Below, piece after piece: positions 17,368 through 26,138 of a DNA stretch of 64,000 nucleotides. The stretch comes from Paracidovorax konjaci (GTDB lineage Bacteria; Pseudomonadota; Gammaproteobacteria; Burkholderiales; Burkholderiaceae_C): NCBI RefSeq assembly GCF_900112675.1, contig NZ_FOMQ01000005.1, forward strand, positions 62,001 through 126,000. Reading direction: 5' to 3'. Numbering within the stretch: position 1 is the first letter of the stretch; each line of letters starts with the position of its first letter. A program made the position numbers and the translations under genes. The notes under the pieces were generated by a model that did not search any database, was not told the origin of the DNA, and saw nothing but the letters and a program-made list of their open reading frames with translations.

Positions 17368-17570
17368 CGGCTTCTCCCCCCGCTTGGGTTTACTAGTTTT
17401 TACGGGACCGGATTCTCAAGGGAAAGACGGCGGGGCACGGGAGAAGTCACGGATTTTTGGTGACTGCGGGTAACGTTCGCTGCTGGACTCGCGGGCTGGA
17501 ATGCGGTCTCTCTGGCAATTCCACTGGGGCTATCGGGTTGGTTGGATGCACTTGCCTGCCCGCGCCGCCA

Positions 17571-17617
17571 GTTTGCTATGTTTTTAATAGCAAACTATTG
17601 AATGAATCCGGCGGCAT
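17571..17617 (+). repeat. Dispersed hairpin repeat, copy 2
   Basis: The best-preserved hairpin of the family: GTTTGCTAT (17571-17579) pairs perfectly with ATAGCAAAC (17587-17595) around a seven-base AT loop. The tail follows directly, with AATGAATCCGG and GCGGCATG ending at 17618. It lies in the same orientation as the nitronate monooxygenase gene upstream, at a distance of about 440 bases. Confidence 0.85.
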
Positions 17618-17620
17618 GAG

Positions 17621-17656
17621 AGCAAAAAACACCTGAAAGCCCCTGGCCTGGGGCTT
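17621..17656 (-). terminator. Terminator-like hairpin after the glycosyltransferase operon
   Basis: Read on the minus strand, AAGCCCC and GGGGCTT (17650-17656 and 17637-17643) form a seven-base-pair stem with a six-base loop, followed after eight bases by six T (17624-17629). It begins 16 bases past the stop of the GT4 gene. The spacing of the T tract is longer than ideal. Confidence 0.55.
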
Positions 17657-17671
17657 CCGCGCGCGGCGGCG

Positions 17672-18646
17672 TCAGTCCTTCCAGGGCAGCGATCGCGCCT
17701 CGCCCTGGATCACCGGCGCCTCGGCGTTCAGCGTCTCGCCGGCCAGTACGCGCTCGTACATGCGCAGGTAGTCGCGCGCCATGCGCTCGGCGCCGAAGTG
17801 GCGCACCACGTGGTCGTGGCAGGCGCGCGGATCGAAGCGGTTGACGCGCACGGCCTCGGCCAGCGCCGGGGCGTTGTCGGCCAGCACGCCGCAATCGCCG
17901 GGCACCAGTTCGGGCAGCGCGCCGTAGGGCGTGGAGAACACGGGGCAGCCGAAATACAGGCTCTCTATCACGGCCAGGCCGAAGGGCTCGTGCCAGCGCA
18001 CCGGGAAGATCAGCCCGCGCGATGCGCCCAGCAGTTCGGTCTTCTGCGTGCCGCCCACCATGCCGAAGAAATGGATGCGCCGCGACAGCGTCCAGCGGAA
18101 GCCCCGGCGGAAGTTGATGCGGTCGCCGCCCAGCACGTCCAGTTCCACACCCGCGAGCTTGGCCACGCGGATCGCGCCGCTCACGTTCTTCACGCGCCAC
18201 GCGGCCTTGCCGAGGAAGTGGTAGTGGCCCCGCGGCCGCGCGAAATCGACGGCGCCGTAGCCCTCCCAGAGCAGGCCGTTGTGCACGTACTCGGTGGAGC
18301 CGTAGCGCTGCGCATGGTCGCGCGAGAGGAACACGGTGTTGCGCGGCAGCGGCTTGGGCTTGCGCGCGTTGCCGTGCTCGGTGACGAGGTAGGGCTTGCC
18401 GATCTCGGAGCGCGGGTTGAACTGGAAGTGGGTGATGTCCACGTCGTCGGGGATCTGCGGCTCCCAGGGCGCGTCGGGGCGGATCGGCAGCACGCGCCCG
18501 AAGTCGCAGGTGGAGCCCTCGGGCACGAGGTAGCTCACGCGGTGGCCCAGGCGCACGAGCGTCTGGCCCAGGTCCCAGATGACGCGCTCCGTGCCGCCGT
18601 AGCCGTAGACGGGAATGGGGGAGTTGTTGACGAGCAGGACGTGCAT
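17672..18646 (-). CDS. GT4-family glycosyltransferase
   Basis: 324 aa, a short GT-B fold enzyme. The N-terminus has the glycine-rich loop VYGYGGTERVIWDLGQ and the C-terminal half the family signature WHEPFGLAVIESLYFGCPVF, which contacts the sugar nucleotide; GSTEYVHNGL marks the domain boundary. It is the last gene of a run GT2, O-antigen-ligase-like, GT4, so it probably adds a sugar to LPS core or another surface glycan. Donor and acceptor are unknown. Start ATG at 18646. Confidence 0.85.
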   Translation of the reverse strand: MHVLLVNNSPIPVYGYGGTERVIWDLGQTLVRLGHRVSYLVPEGSTCDFGRVLPIRPDAPWEPQIPDDVDITHFQFNPRSEIGKPYLVTEHGNARKPKPLPRNTVFLSRDHAQRYGSTEYVHNGLLWEGYGAVDFARPRGHYHFLGKAAWRVKNVSGAIRVAKLAGVELDVLGGDRINFRRGFRWTLSRRIHFFGMVGGTQKTELLGASRGLIFPVRWHEPFGLAVIESLYFGCPVFSTPYGALPELVPGDCGVLADNAPALAEAVRVNRFDPRACHDHVVRHFGAERMARDYLRMYERVLAGETLNAEAPVIQGEARSLPWKD

Positions 18647-18697
18647 GGTTCTGTCTTCTGTCAGTGTCGGGGAATCGGGGAGATGGGGCGGGCCGCT

Positions 18698-20005
18698 TCA
18701 GGCCCGGGCGCGTGCGGAGCGCTCGCGGCCCTGCAGTATGGCGAGCACCGCCATGTTCATGAACAGGTAGAACATCGTCCCGCTGTTGTGGCCCAGGAAG
18801 ACCTGCGTGGTGCCGAAACCCGCATACGACAGCGGCACCAGCACGCCCATGATGCGCAGCGCGAGGCCTTCGCAGTCGGGCTGCCCGTCCGGCTGCAGCA
18901 CGCGGCGGCGCGTGGGCCAGAACAGCACCAGCGGCACGCCGTAGAAGAGCACGAGCGCGCAGACCCCCATGAGCCCGCGCTTGGCGAACAGGTCCAGCGC
19001 CTCGTTGTGGGCGTGGCTGAACTGCAGCACGTAGGGATGGGCCAGGCCGGCGTCCACGCGGCGCTGCTTCTCGACCTCGTAGCCGTAGCGGCCCCAGCCG
19101 AAGAAGGGCCGGTCGGTCCCCATCTGCCAGGCCAGCTTCCAGTGCGCGAGCCGCTGGCCCACCGAGTTGGCCGCGTCGCCGCTCGCCTCGTACTGTGTGA
19201 CTTCCTGGCGCGCCTGGTTCACGCGCGTGCGCACCTCGTCGGCCTTGAACGACATCAGCGCACCCGCGCCCACGATGATGAGGGCCGCGCCGGCCACCGC
19301 CATGCGCCGCTGGCCGCAGCGGGCCTGCAGCCACGCGCACACGGGCAGCGCCAGCGGCAGCACGATCCAGCTGCCGCGCGATTCGGACAGCAGCGCGCCC
19401 TCCACGCCCATCAGGATCGCCACGGCCCAGCCCGCGCGCTGCCACGGGCGCCAGCGCTCCCAGAGCGTGAGCAGCGCGGCCGAGGCCATCAACGCCAGCA
19501 GCAGGCTGATGCCGCCGTACTGGATCGGGTTGGTGTAGCCCGCGGCGCGCGGGAAATACGGCCACGGCGCGCGGTACCAGCCGTGCTCGGCCGAAAGCGT
19601 CTGGTAGATGCCGATGCAGCCCGCGCCCACGGCGCCCAGCGCCACGCCGCGCCAGAGCCATTCGGCGCGCGGCGGGTAGGCCAGCAGGTAGAACAGGCAC
19701 GGCAGCGCCAGCAGGTACTTGGAGGAACGGTCGAGCGTGCCCATGCCGATCCCGGCATTGAAATCGAGCGCCCAGACCGCGCCCATGCAAACCATCGAGG
19801 CGAACAGCCACCAGGCCTCGCGCCCCGGCGGCCGGCGCAGCCACACGCCCGCCGTGAGCAGGCTGCACAGCAGCAGCAGGGCGGCACCCCACGAATAGCC
19901 CGAGCGCACCCACAGCGCGATGCCGGGGACCATGAACACCGCGGCGCACGAGAGCCGCGTGAAGAGCTCCGTGCGGGACGGAGGCAGCAGGGATCGGACA
20001 ACCAT
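18698..20005 (-). CDS. O-antigen ligase-family (WaaL/Wzy-like) membrane protein
   Basis: 435 aa with about ten to twelve hydrophobic helices and one large periplasmic loop near residues 250-330. The loop contains RLAHWKLAWQMGTDRPFFGWG and QFSHAHNEALDLFAKRG, the H-x-H-N-x-x-L pattern of the Wzy_C ligase domain. Such proteins join O-antigen or another polymer to lipid A-core at the periplasmic face. The ATG at 20005 overlaps the stop of the GT2 gene by one base (TGATG), so translation is likely coupled. Longer frames upstream are excluded by that overlap. Confidence 0.85.
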   Translation of the reverse strand: MVVRSLLPPSRTELFTRLSCAAVFMVPGIALWVRSGYSWGAALLLLCSLLTAGVWLRRPPGREAWWLFASMVCMGAVWALDFNAGIGMGTLDRSSKYLLALPCLFYLLAYPPRAEWLWRGVALGAVGAGCIGIYQTLSAEHGWYRAPWPYFPRAAGYTNPIQYGGISLLLALMASAALLTLWERWRPWQRAGWAVAILMGVEGALLSESRGSWIVLPLALPVCAWLQARCGQRRMAVAGAALIIVGAGALMSFKADEVRTRVNQARQEVTQYEASGDAANSVGQRLAHWKLAWQMGTDRPFFGWGRYGYEVEKQRRVDAGLAHPYVLQFSHAHNEALDLFAKRGLMGVCALVLFYGVPLVLFWPTRRRVLQPDGQPDCEGLALRIMGVLVPLSYAGFGTTQVFLGHNSGTMFYLFMNMAVLAILQGRERSARARA

Positions 20006-20826
20006 CAGCGGCGCACGCTCCCGGAGAGCTGGTCGCGGTCGTACTCCAGCGCGGCGTAGCGGAAGAACGCCTCCAGCGCGACGAACAGGCAATACAGGAA
20101 GCCCGCGCCGCCGCACAGGAAGCCCAGGCGCAGCACGTAGAGCCGCACGAACATGCTCGACCCCGATGCCAGCCCCCGCAGCACGCCGCCGCGCTTGCCG
20201 AGCGCCGCGCGCTTGGCGGCGCCGAGCATGGCGTACTGCGTGAGCTTTTCGAGGCTGCCGCGCACCGTCTCGCGCGAGTGGTGCAGCAGCGGCGCGCGCA
20301 CCTCGTGGCGCGGCGCCTGCGGCTCGGTCAGCACGGCTTCTTCATGCACCACGCCGATGTACTCGCGCAGCATGTCGCGGCGGAACAGCCGCTCGATGGC
20401 CGAGGTGGTGCGCAGGTGGCGCAGCGGATGGCCGAACGCCACCATGCGCCAGCGGATCTTCCAGACGGCGCGCGCACCCGAGGCGACGATCGCCTGCAGC
20501 TCCTCGCGGAACGCGGGTGTCATCACTTCGTCGGCATCCAGGAAGAAGATGTAGTCGCCCGTGGCGTAAGAGAGCAGGCGGTTGCGCTGCACCGCGAAGC
20601 CCTGCCAGTCGGGATGCACATGCACCTCGGCGCCCAGGCGGCGGGCTTCCTCCACGGTGTTGTCGGTGCTGCCGCTGTCCACCACCACGAGCTGGTCGGC
20701 AAAGGCGGCGCTTTCCAGGCACGCGGCGATGCGGTGGCCCTCGTTGAGCGTGAGCACGGCCACCGTCAGGGTGGGGCGCGGCGCGGCGGGGCCGCTGCCG
20801 CCGTGCGGCGGGGGGGAAGTCTGCAT
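20005..20826 (-). CDS. GT2-family glycosyltransferase (LPS core type, WaaE/KdtX-like)
   Basis: About 273 aa. The GT-A fold motifs are visible: LTLNEGHRI, VVDSGSTDNTVE and the metal-binding FFLDADE. A C-terminal hydrophobic stretch (LGFLCGGAGFLYCLFVALEAFF) could anchor it to the inner membrane. The size and order of motifs match LPS core beta-glucosyltransferases such as WaaE/KdtX. The ATG at 20826 is chosen; a longer frame to 20904 adds a poorly composed Arg/Pro stretch. First of three coupled glycan genes on the minus strand. Confidence 0.85.
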   Translation of the reverse strand: MQTSPPPHGGSGPAAPRPTLTVAVLTLNEGHRIAACLESAAFADQLVVVDSGSTDNTVEEARRLGAEVHVHPDWQGFAVQRNRLLSYATGDYIFFLDADEVMTPAFREELQAIVASGARAVWKIRWRMVAFGHPLRHLRTTSAIERLFRRDMLREYIGVVHEEAVLTEPQAPRHEVRAPLLHHSRETVRGSLEKLTQYAMLGAAKRAALGKRGGVLRGLASGSSMFVRLYVLRLGFLCGGAGFLYCLFVALEAFFRYAALEYDRDQLSGSVRR

Positions 20827-20940
20827 GCCCGGGAACAATCGAAGTGGAGGGAGGTGGTCTGGTTGCCGGGCGGACTGTGCCGCCGCCCGGCCGGCACCGC
20901 GCAACGCGGTGCGGCTTCGATTGCGAGTGGTATCCGCCGC

Positions 20941-21147
20941 TCAGTGGCCCGCGTGGACCCGTTCGCCTTCTTTCAGGCGGTACACGGTGCCGCAGTAGGG
21001 GCACTTGGCCTCGCCCGTGTGCGCCACGTCCAGATACACCTTCGGGTGGGTGTTCCAGATCTTCATGTCGGCCTTGGGGCTGGGGCAGAAGACGCCGCCC
21101 TGCGGGTTCAGGTCCTTGGCGAGCAGTTCGATGGTGGCTTGCGGCAT
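20941..21147 (-). CDS. zf-CHCC zinc-finger domain protein
   Basis: 68 aa from the ATG at 21147; the longer frame begins with a TTG at 21165. The four metal ligands of the zf-CHCC family can be seen: Cys in GGVFCPSP, His in WNTHPKV, and the pair in KCPYCGTVYRL. The fold is related to the zinc-binding subunit of mitochondrial complex I. In Burkholderiales this small gene is usually found between ilvE and LPS genes, as here. Function unknown. Confidence 0.85.
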   Translation of the reverse strand: MPQATIELLAKDLNPQGGVFCPSPKADMKIWNTHPKVYLDVAHTGEAKCPYCGTVYRLKEGERVHAGH

Positions 21148-21195
21148 GGTGGGTTTCGCGTTCAAGGGCTGGAAAAAGAAGGAAAAAAAAGCGGC

Positions 21196-22134
21196 TCAGA
21201 CCAGGGTCAGCCAGTGGGCGTACCGGGGGTTGCGGCCGTTCACGATGTCGAAGAACGCGCTCTGGATCTTCTCGGTGATCGGGCCCCGGCTGCCGGCACC
21301 GATGGCCAGGCGGTCGAGTTCGCGGATGGGCGTGACCTCGGCGGCCGTGCCGGTGAAGAACGCCTCGTCGGCGATGTACACCTCGTCGCGCGTGATGCGC
21401 TTTTGCACGAGTTCGAGGCCGAGGTCCTTGCAGATGTGCAGGATGGTGTTGCGCGTGATGCCGTTGAGCGCGCCGGCCGACAGGTCGGGCGTGTAGACCA
21501 CGCCGTTCTTGACCACGAAGATGTTCTCGCCGGCGCCTTCGGACACGAAGCCCGACGCATCGAGCAGCAGCGCCTCGTCGTAGCCGTCGTCCGTGGCCTC
21601 CATGTTGGCCAGGATGGAATTGGTGTAGTTGCTCACCGCCTTGGCCTGCGTCATCGTGATGTTGACGTGGTGGCGCGTGTAGCTGCTGGTCTTCACGCGG
21701 ATGCCGCGCTGCAGGCCTTCCTCGCCCAGATAGGCGCCCCAGGCCCAGGCCGCGACCATGAGGTGGATCTGGTTGCCCTTGGGCGACACGCCCAGCTTCT
21801 GCGAGCCGATCCAGGTGAGGGGGCGCAGATAGCACGAGGCGAGGCCGTTCTCGCGCACCACGGCGCGCTGGGCCTCGTTCACGTCGTCCTGCGTGAACGG
21901 GATCTGCATGCGCAGGATCTTGGCGCTGTTGAAGAGCCGCTCGGTGTGCTCCTGCAGGCGGAAGATCGCGGTGCCCTGCGGGGTCTGGTAGGCGCGCACG
22001 CCCTCGAAGGCGCCGCAGCCGTAGTGCAGCGTGTGGGTGAGCACGTGGATCTTGGCGTCGCGCCAATCGACCATCTGGCCATCGATCCAGATCTTGCCGT
22101 CACGGTCGGCCATGGAAGGAACTACGGGGCTCAT
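21196..22134 (-). CDS. ilvE: Branched-chain amino acid aminotransferase
   Basis: 312 aa, the standard length of IlvE. Features: LHYGCGAFEGVRAY, the PLP lysine in TQAKAVSNYTNSILANM, DGYDEALLLDASGFVSEGAG, and NGITRNTILHIC. It transfers amino groups between glutamate and the 2-oxo acids of Leu, Ile and Val in the cytoplasm. Forty-eight bases separate it from the downstream zinc-finger gene, with which it probably forms one transcript. Start ATG at 22134. Confidence 0.93.
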   Translation of the reverse strand: MSPVVPSMADRDGKIWIDGQMVDWRDAKIHVLTHTLHYGCGAFEGVRAYQTPQGTAIFRLQEHTERLFNSAKILRMQIPFTQDDVNEAQRAVVRENGLASCYLRPLTWIGSQKLGVSPKGNQIHLMVAAWAWGAYLGEEGLQRGIRVKTSSYTRHHVNITMTQAKAVSNYTNSILANMEATDDGYDEALLLDASGFVSEGAGENIFVVKNGVVYTPDLSAGALNGITRNTILHICKDLGLELVQKRITRDEVYIADEAFFTGTAAEVTPIRELDRLAIGAGSRGPITEKIQSAFFDIVNGRNPRYAHWLTLV

Positions 22135-22188
22135 GGGAATCCTTTTCGGGGGGCGGCGGCACCTGCGGGCGCCGCGAAGCCAGCGATT

Positions 22189-22647
22189 TTACGGGGCGGC
22201 CGGCCCCGGGGCGGGCGGCAGCGCGGCCGGCGCGGCTGCGGCGGGCCCGGGCACGTCCGGCGCGGGGCGCACCAGCTCCCACGAAACCAGCCGCCCGCCG
22301 CGGAACTCGCAGGTCACATGCGAGCCCGTGCCGTCCGTCCAGCGGTAGCGTTCGGGCTCTTCGCCGTCGGCCGAGAGCATCTCGCCCAGCGCGCGGGTCA
22401 TGGCCACCACGTGCATCAGGTTCACGCCCTTGCGCAGGCGGGCGTTCAGCATGACGGCGCTGCCCACGTGGCCGATGGGCCGGTCCGCCGCCTTGCGCAT
22501 CACGTTCATGAGCCGCGTGAAATGCAGCAGCGCCCACATGATGAGCCCGCCGCCCAAGGCCAGGATGCCCTGCCAGCCATAGCTGCGGTAGGCCGCGATG
22601 ATCAACAGGGCGATGAGGACGGGAACGAAGAGTCTGCGCAGGTTCAT
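22189..22647 (-). CDS. Hypothetical membrane-anchored protein
   Basis: 152 aa. Two hydrophobic segments at about residues 6-20 and 25-43 are followed by a soluble part (TRLMNVMRKAADRPIGHVGS) and a Pro/Ala-rich tail of some 25 residues. A comparable small protein is common next to radA in related bacteria as I recall, without known function. The start is the ATG at 22647, 119 bases downstream of the radA stop. Confidence 0.65.
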   Translation of the reverse strand: MNLRRLFVPVLIALLIIAAYRSYGWQGILALGGGLIMWALLHFTRLMNVMRKAADRPIGHVGSAVMLNARLRKGVNLMHVVAMTRALGEMLSADGEEPERYRWTDGTGSHVTCEFRGGRLVSWELVRPAPDVPGPAAAAPAALPPAPGPAAP

Positions 22648-22766
22648 GGGGGCCGATTGTCGTCGCCCCGCCACCGCTCCGGTGTGTGGATGGTGCGTAC
22701 CGGCCCGAGCCGACCGGCCGCGCCCGCCGCGAGGCCGCGAAGCAGGCCCTGCGGCACCGGGGCGGA

Positions 22767-24146
22767 TCACGCCAGTCCGCGCACCACTTCCATGGCCTCC
22801 TCCACGCGCTCGACGGCATGGATCGAGAGGCCCTCGATGGGTTTCTTCGGCGCATTGGCCTTGGGCACGACCGCCACGGTGAAGCCGAGCTTGGCGGCTT
22901 CCTTCAGGCGCTCCTGCCCGCGCGGCGCGGGCCGCACTTCGCCGGCCAGGCCCACCTCGCCGAACGCGATGAAACCCTTGGGCAGCGGCTTGCCGCGCAG
23001 GCTGCTCGTGATGGCGAGCATCACCGCCAGATCGGCCGCGGGCTCGCTGATGCGCACGCCGCCCACGGCATTCACGAACACGTCCTGGTCCATGCAGGCC
23101 ACGCCCGCATGCCGATGCAGCACGGCCAGCAGCATCGCGAGCCGGTCGCGGTCCAGGCCCACGGACAGGCGCCGCGGGCTGGGCCCGCCCTCGTCCACCA
23201 GCGCCTGGATCTCCACCAGCATGGGCCGCGTGCCCTCCAGCGTGACCAGCACGCACGAGCCCGGCACGGGCTCGCTGTGCTGCGACAGGAAGATGGCGCT
23301 CGGGTTGGCCACGCCCTTGAGGCCCTTCTCGGTCATGGCGAACACGCCGATCTCGTTGACCGCGCCGAACCGGTTCTTGATGGCGCGCACCAGGCGGAAG
23401 CTCGAATGCGTGTCGCCCTCGAAATACAGCACCGTGTCCACCATGTGCTCCAGCACGCGCGGCCCGGCGAGCGCGCCTTCCTTGGTGACGTGCCCCACGA
23501 GCACCATCGCCACGCCCGTGGACTTGGCCGCGCGCGTGAGGTGGGCGGCGCACTCGCGCACCTGGGCCACCGACCCCGGCGCGCTGGTGAGCTGGTCGGA
23601 ATAGACGGTCTGGATCGAATCGATCACCGCCACCGCGGGCTGCGTGGCCTCGACCGTGGCGAGGATCTTCTCCAGCTGGATCTCGGCCAGCACGTTGACC
23701 TGGCTGTGGTCGAGCCCCAGCCGGCGCGACCGCAGCGCCACCTGCGCGCCGCTTTCCTCGCCCGTCACGTAGAGCGTGGGCAGGCCCATGCGCTGCAGCG
23801 CATCGAGCGCCTGCAGCAGCAGCGTGGATTTGCCGATGCCCGGGTCGCCGCCGATGAGCACGACGCCGCCCTCCACGATGCCGCCGCCGAGCACGCGGTC
23901 GAGCTCCTCGATGCCGCTCGCGGTGCGCGCCACGTCCGCCGCCTCGATGGCCGCGAGCGGCGTGACGGCCTGCGCCTGCGCGAGGCCGGAATACTGCGGC
24001 GTGCTCAGGCGGTTCTTGCCCGGGCCGGCCTCGGGCACCGATTCCACCAGCGTGTTCCAGGCCCCGCAGGCGGGGCATTTGCCGAGCCAGCGCGGGCTGG
24101 TGCCTCCGCACTCGGAACAGGTGAAAACGGTCTTGTCTTTGGCCAT
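22767..24146 (-). CDS. radA: DNA repair protein RadA
   Basis: 459 aa. The N-terminal four-cysteine zinc finger (CSECGGTSPRWLGKCPACG), the RecA-like ATPase with Walker A GGDPGIGKST, the RadA-specific KNRFG motif (IKNRFGAVNE) and a C-terminal Lon-protease-like domain are all present in order. RadA promotes branch migration during recombinational repair. The start is the ATG at 24146; 50 upstream codons in frame are Pro/Arg-rich and not family-like. It is divergent from the lipoprotein gene across 271 bases. Confidence 0.95.
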   Translation of the reverse strand: MAKDKTVFTCSECGGTSPRWLGKCPACGAWNTLVESVPEAGPGKNRLSTPQYSGLAQAQAVTPLAAIEAADVARTASGIEELDRVLGGGIVEGGVVLIGGDPGIGKSTLLLQALDALQRMGLPTLYVTGEESGAQVALRSRRLGLDHSQVNVLAEIQLEKILATVEATQPAVAVIDSIQTVYSDQLTSAPGSVAQVRECAAHLTRAAKSTGVAMVLVGHVTKEGALAGPRVLEHMVDTVLYFEGDTHSSFRLVRAIKNRFGAVNEIGVFAMTEKGLKGVANPSAIFLSQHSEPVPGSCVLVTLEGTRPMLVEIQALVDEGGPSPRRLSVGLDRDRLAMLLAVLHRHAGVACMDQDVFVNAVGGVRISEPAADLAVMLAITSSLRGKPLPKGFIAFGEVGLAGEVRPAPRGQERLKEAAKLGFTVAVVPKANAPKKPIEGLSIHAVERVEEAMEVVRGLA

Positions 24147-24417
24147 GGGGAAAGCGATTCGCGGGGAGGGAGGGGAAAAGGAAGAGAAGGTAGCGCACCG
24201 GGCGCCGTGCGGGCGCGCGGGCCACGCCGGCCCAGCCGATGGAGATGGGGACGGACGCCCCGTTTTTCCATGCGCTGCCCCCCGAACGGGCGGCAAAGGC
24301 CTGCAACGGTAAGCAAATGCGTCGTCAACCCTATCCTACTCCGCGGCCTGTGCGCGGTTCCTAGGATGGTGCTCCCCGGCGGCATCGCGCCGCCTTTCCT
24401 GAACGGAGAAAAAACCC

Positions 24418-24822
24418 ATGTCCCAGAACAACGCACCCACCGCTTCGCACACCGCATCGCCTTCGCGCGGCTCGCGCCGCTGGCTGGTCGCCGCCCCGAT
24501 CGCGCTGGCCTCCGTGCTGGCGCTGTCGGCCTGCGACCGCAACAAGGAAAGCAATGTGAACACCGCCCCGGCCAGCACGCCCGCTCCGACCACGGCGCCC
24601 GCGGCTTCCGACACCATGGGCACCGGCACGGGCAGCAGCAGCATGGGCTCGGGCAGCAGCACCGGCACCACCGGCAGCGGCACGACCGGCACCGGTACCG
24701 ATGCCACGACGGGCGCCGCGTCCACCCCGCCACCCGCCGGTGGCGCGACCTTCGGCGGCACGGCACCCGTGCCGGCCGCACCGGCCTCCGCCGCGTCGGA
24801 CGCTGCCAGCGCCGCGCGCTGA
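24418..24822 (+). CDS. Low-complexity putative lipoprotein
   Basis: 134 aa. A basic N-region (RGSRRW) and hydrophobic helix lead to the lipobox LSAC, so Cys near residue 39 should be lipidated. The mature part has almost no ordinary sequence: a Thr/Pro segment, a Gly/Ser/Thr repeat region (about residues 68-103), then Pro/Ala. Such extended tails usually act as spacers at the cell surface or in the periplasm. A GGAGAAAAAA site precedes the ATG. Function unknown. Confidence 0.75.
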   Translation: MSQNNAPTASHTASPSRGSRRWLVAAPIALASVLALSACDRNKESNVNTAPASTPAPTTAPAASDTMGTGTGSSSMGSGSSTGTTGSGTTGTGTDATTGAASTPPPAGGATFGGTAPVPAAPASAASDAASAAR

Positions 24823-24998
24823 TCCACCCGCCCACGGGCCACGGGCCCACCCGCCCGTAGCCCGTCGCCCGTTCCCGGGCGGCTCCGGCCGCCCGCAGCA
24901 CAATAGCCCTTCCCCGGCCCCGAGCACGCCCATGGCACCTGCGCGGGGCCTTTCTTCGTGTGCACGGGCCCGCGGCCCGCAGAGGGAGGCAGGAGACG

Positions 24999-25991
24999 AT
25001 GAAGGTTGCGATCTATGGCGCGGGCGCCATCGGCGGCTGGATGGGCATGGCGCTGTCGCGCGCCGGCGCCCGGGTGTCCTTCGTGGCACGCGGCGCCACG
25101 CTGCAGGCGCTGCGCGGCGACGGCCTGCGCTGCATCCGGCCGGACGGCACGCTGGAGCACGCCCGCGTGGCCGCGGAGGAAGACCCCGCGGCGCTCGGCG
25201 CGCAGGACGCCGTCGTGCTGGCCGTGAAAGCCCCCGCCCTGCCCGATGTCGCCGCGCGCATCGCGCCGCTGCTCGGGCCGCAGACCGTGGTGCTGACCGC
25301 CATGAACGGCGTGCCCTGGTGGTTCCTGGAGGGCTGCACCGGCCCCGCGCGCGGCCAGGCGCTGCAGGCCGTGGACCCGGACGGCGCCCTGGCGCGCGCC
25401 ATTCCCGCCGCCCGCGTGATCGGCGGCGTGGTGCATGCGAGCTGCTCCCTCGACGCGCCGGGCGTGGTGCGGCAGCATTTCGGCAACCGGCTGATCCTGG
25501 GCGAGGCGTCCGGCGCGCCCACCGCGCGCCTGCAGTCGATCGTGGACATGCTCGCGCGCGGCGGCATCGATGCGGAGCCATCCGCCCGCATCCAGCAGGA
25601 CATCTGGTTCAAGCTCTGGGGCAACCTCACCATGAACCCGATCAGCGCGCTCACCGGCGCCACCACCGACCGCATCCTGGACGACGACCTCGTGCGCGCG
25701 TTCGTCTCCGACGTGATGCGCGAGGCGCGCACCATCGGCGAGCGGCTGGGCCTGCCGATCGACCAGCAGCCCGAAGACCGCCATGCCGTCACGCGCAAGC
25801 TCGGCGCGTTCAAGACCTCGATGCTGCAGGACGCCGAGGCTGGCAAGCCGATGGAGATCGACGCGCTGGTGGGCGCCGTGCATGAACTCGGCCGGCTCAC
25901 GCAGACGCCCGTGCCCGCCACCGGCGCGCTGTTCGGACTCGTGCGGCTGATGGGCCGAACGCGCGGGCTCTACGGGGTGCCGGCGCCTTGA
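24999..25991 (+). CDS. panE: 2-dehydropantoate 2-reductase (ketopantoate reductase family)
   Basis: 330 aa. The NADP-binding loop GAGAIGGWMG is at the N-terminus, the central AVKAPAL block contacts substrate, and the C-terminal domain has the catalytic-type lysine and Asn in DIWFKLWGNLTMNPISAL. The enzyme reduces 2-dehydropantoate to pantoate in pantothenate and CoA synthesis. Several paralogues of this family exist in Burkholderiales, so the role in pantothenate synthesis is likely but not certain. AGGAG sits just before the ATG at 24999. Confidence 0.85.
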   Translation: MKVAIYGAGAIGGWMGMALSRAGARVSFVARGATLQALRGDGLRCIRPDGTLEHARVAAEEDPAALGAQDAVVLAVKAPALPDVAARIAPLLGPQTVVLTAMNGVPWWFLEGCTGPARGQALQAVDPDGALARAIPAARVIGGVVHASCSLDAPGVVRQHFGNRLILGEASGAPTARLQSIVDMLARGGIDAEPSARIQQDIWFKLWGNLTMNPISALTGATTDRILDDDLVRAFVSDVMREARTIGERLGLPIDQQPEDRHAVTRKLGAFKTSMLQDAEAGKPMEIDALVGAVHELGRLTQTPVPATGALFGLVRLMGRTRGLYGVPAP

Positions 25992-26005
25992 TTACTACCA
26001 AAACA

Positions 26006-26037
26006 ATAGCAAACTATTCAATGGAACCGGCGGCATG
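26006..26037 (+). repeat. Dispersed hairpin repeat, copy 3 (left arm lost)
   Basis: The right arm ATAGCAAAC and the tail, ending CCGGCGGCATG at 26037, are intact except for one change (GGAACC instead of GGATCC). The left arm is eroded to ACTACC, so no good hairpin forms. It begins 15 bases after the panE stop, in the same orientation. Confidence 0.8.
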
Positions 26038-26138
26038 ACGCCAAAAAGGCTTCAAACTCCTATTCCAGTCACACACCCCGCGCCGGTTCACCCATCCGCC
26101 CGGCCTTCCATCGCCACGCCTTCCGAAAGGGATCTTCC

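Larger units (their letters stand above)
17129..17671. other. 543-base region between convergent clusters
   Basis: No intact gene. On the minus strand it holds a decayed coding remnant with its own ribosome site (17222-17367). At 17571 there is a copy of the dispersed hairpin repeat, and at 17621-17656 a terminator-like hairpin of the minus-strand glycosyltransferase operon. The stretch 17370-17570 is less GC-rich than its surroundings and contains nothing else I can name. Confidence 0.6.
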
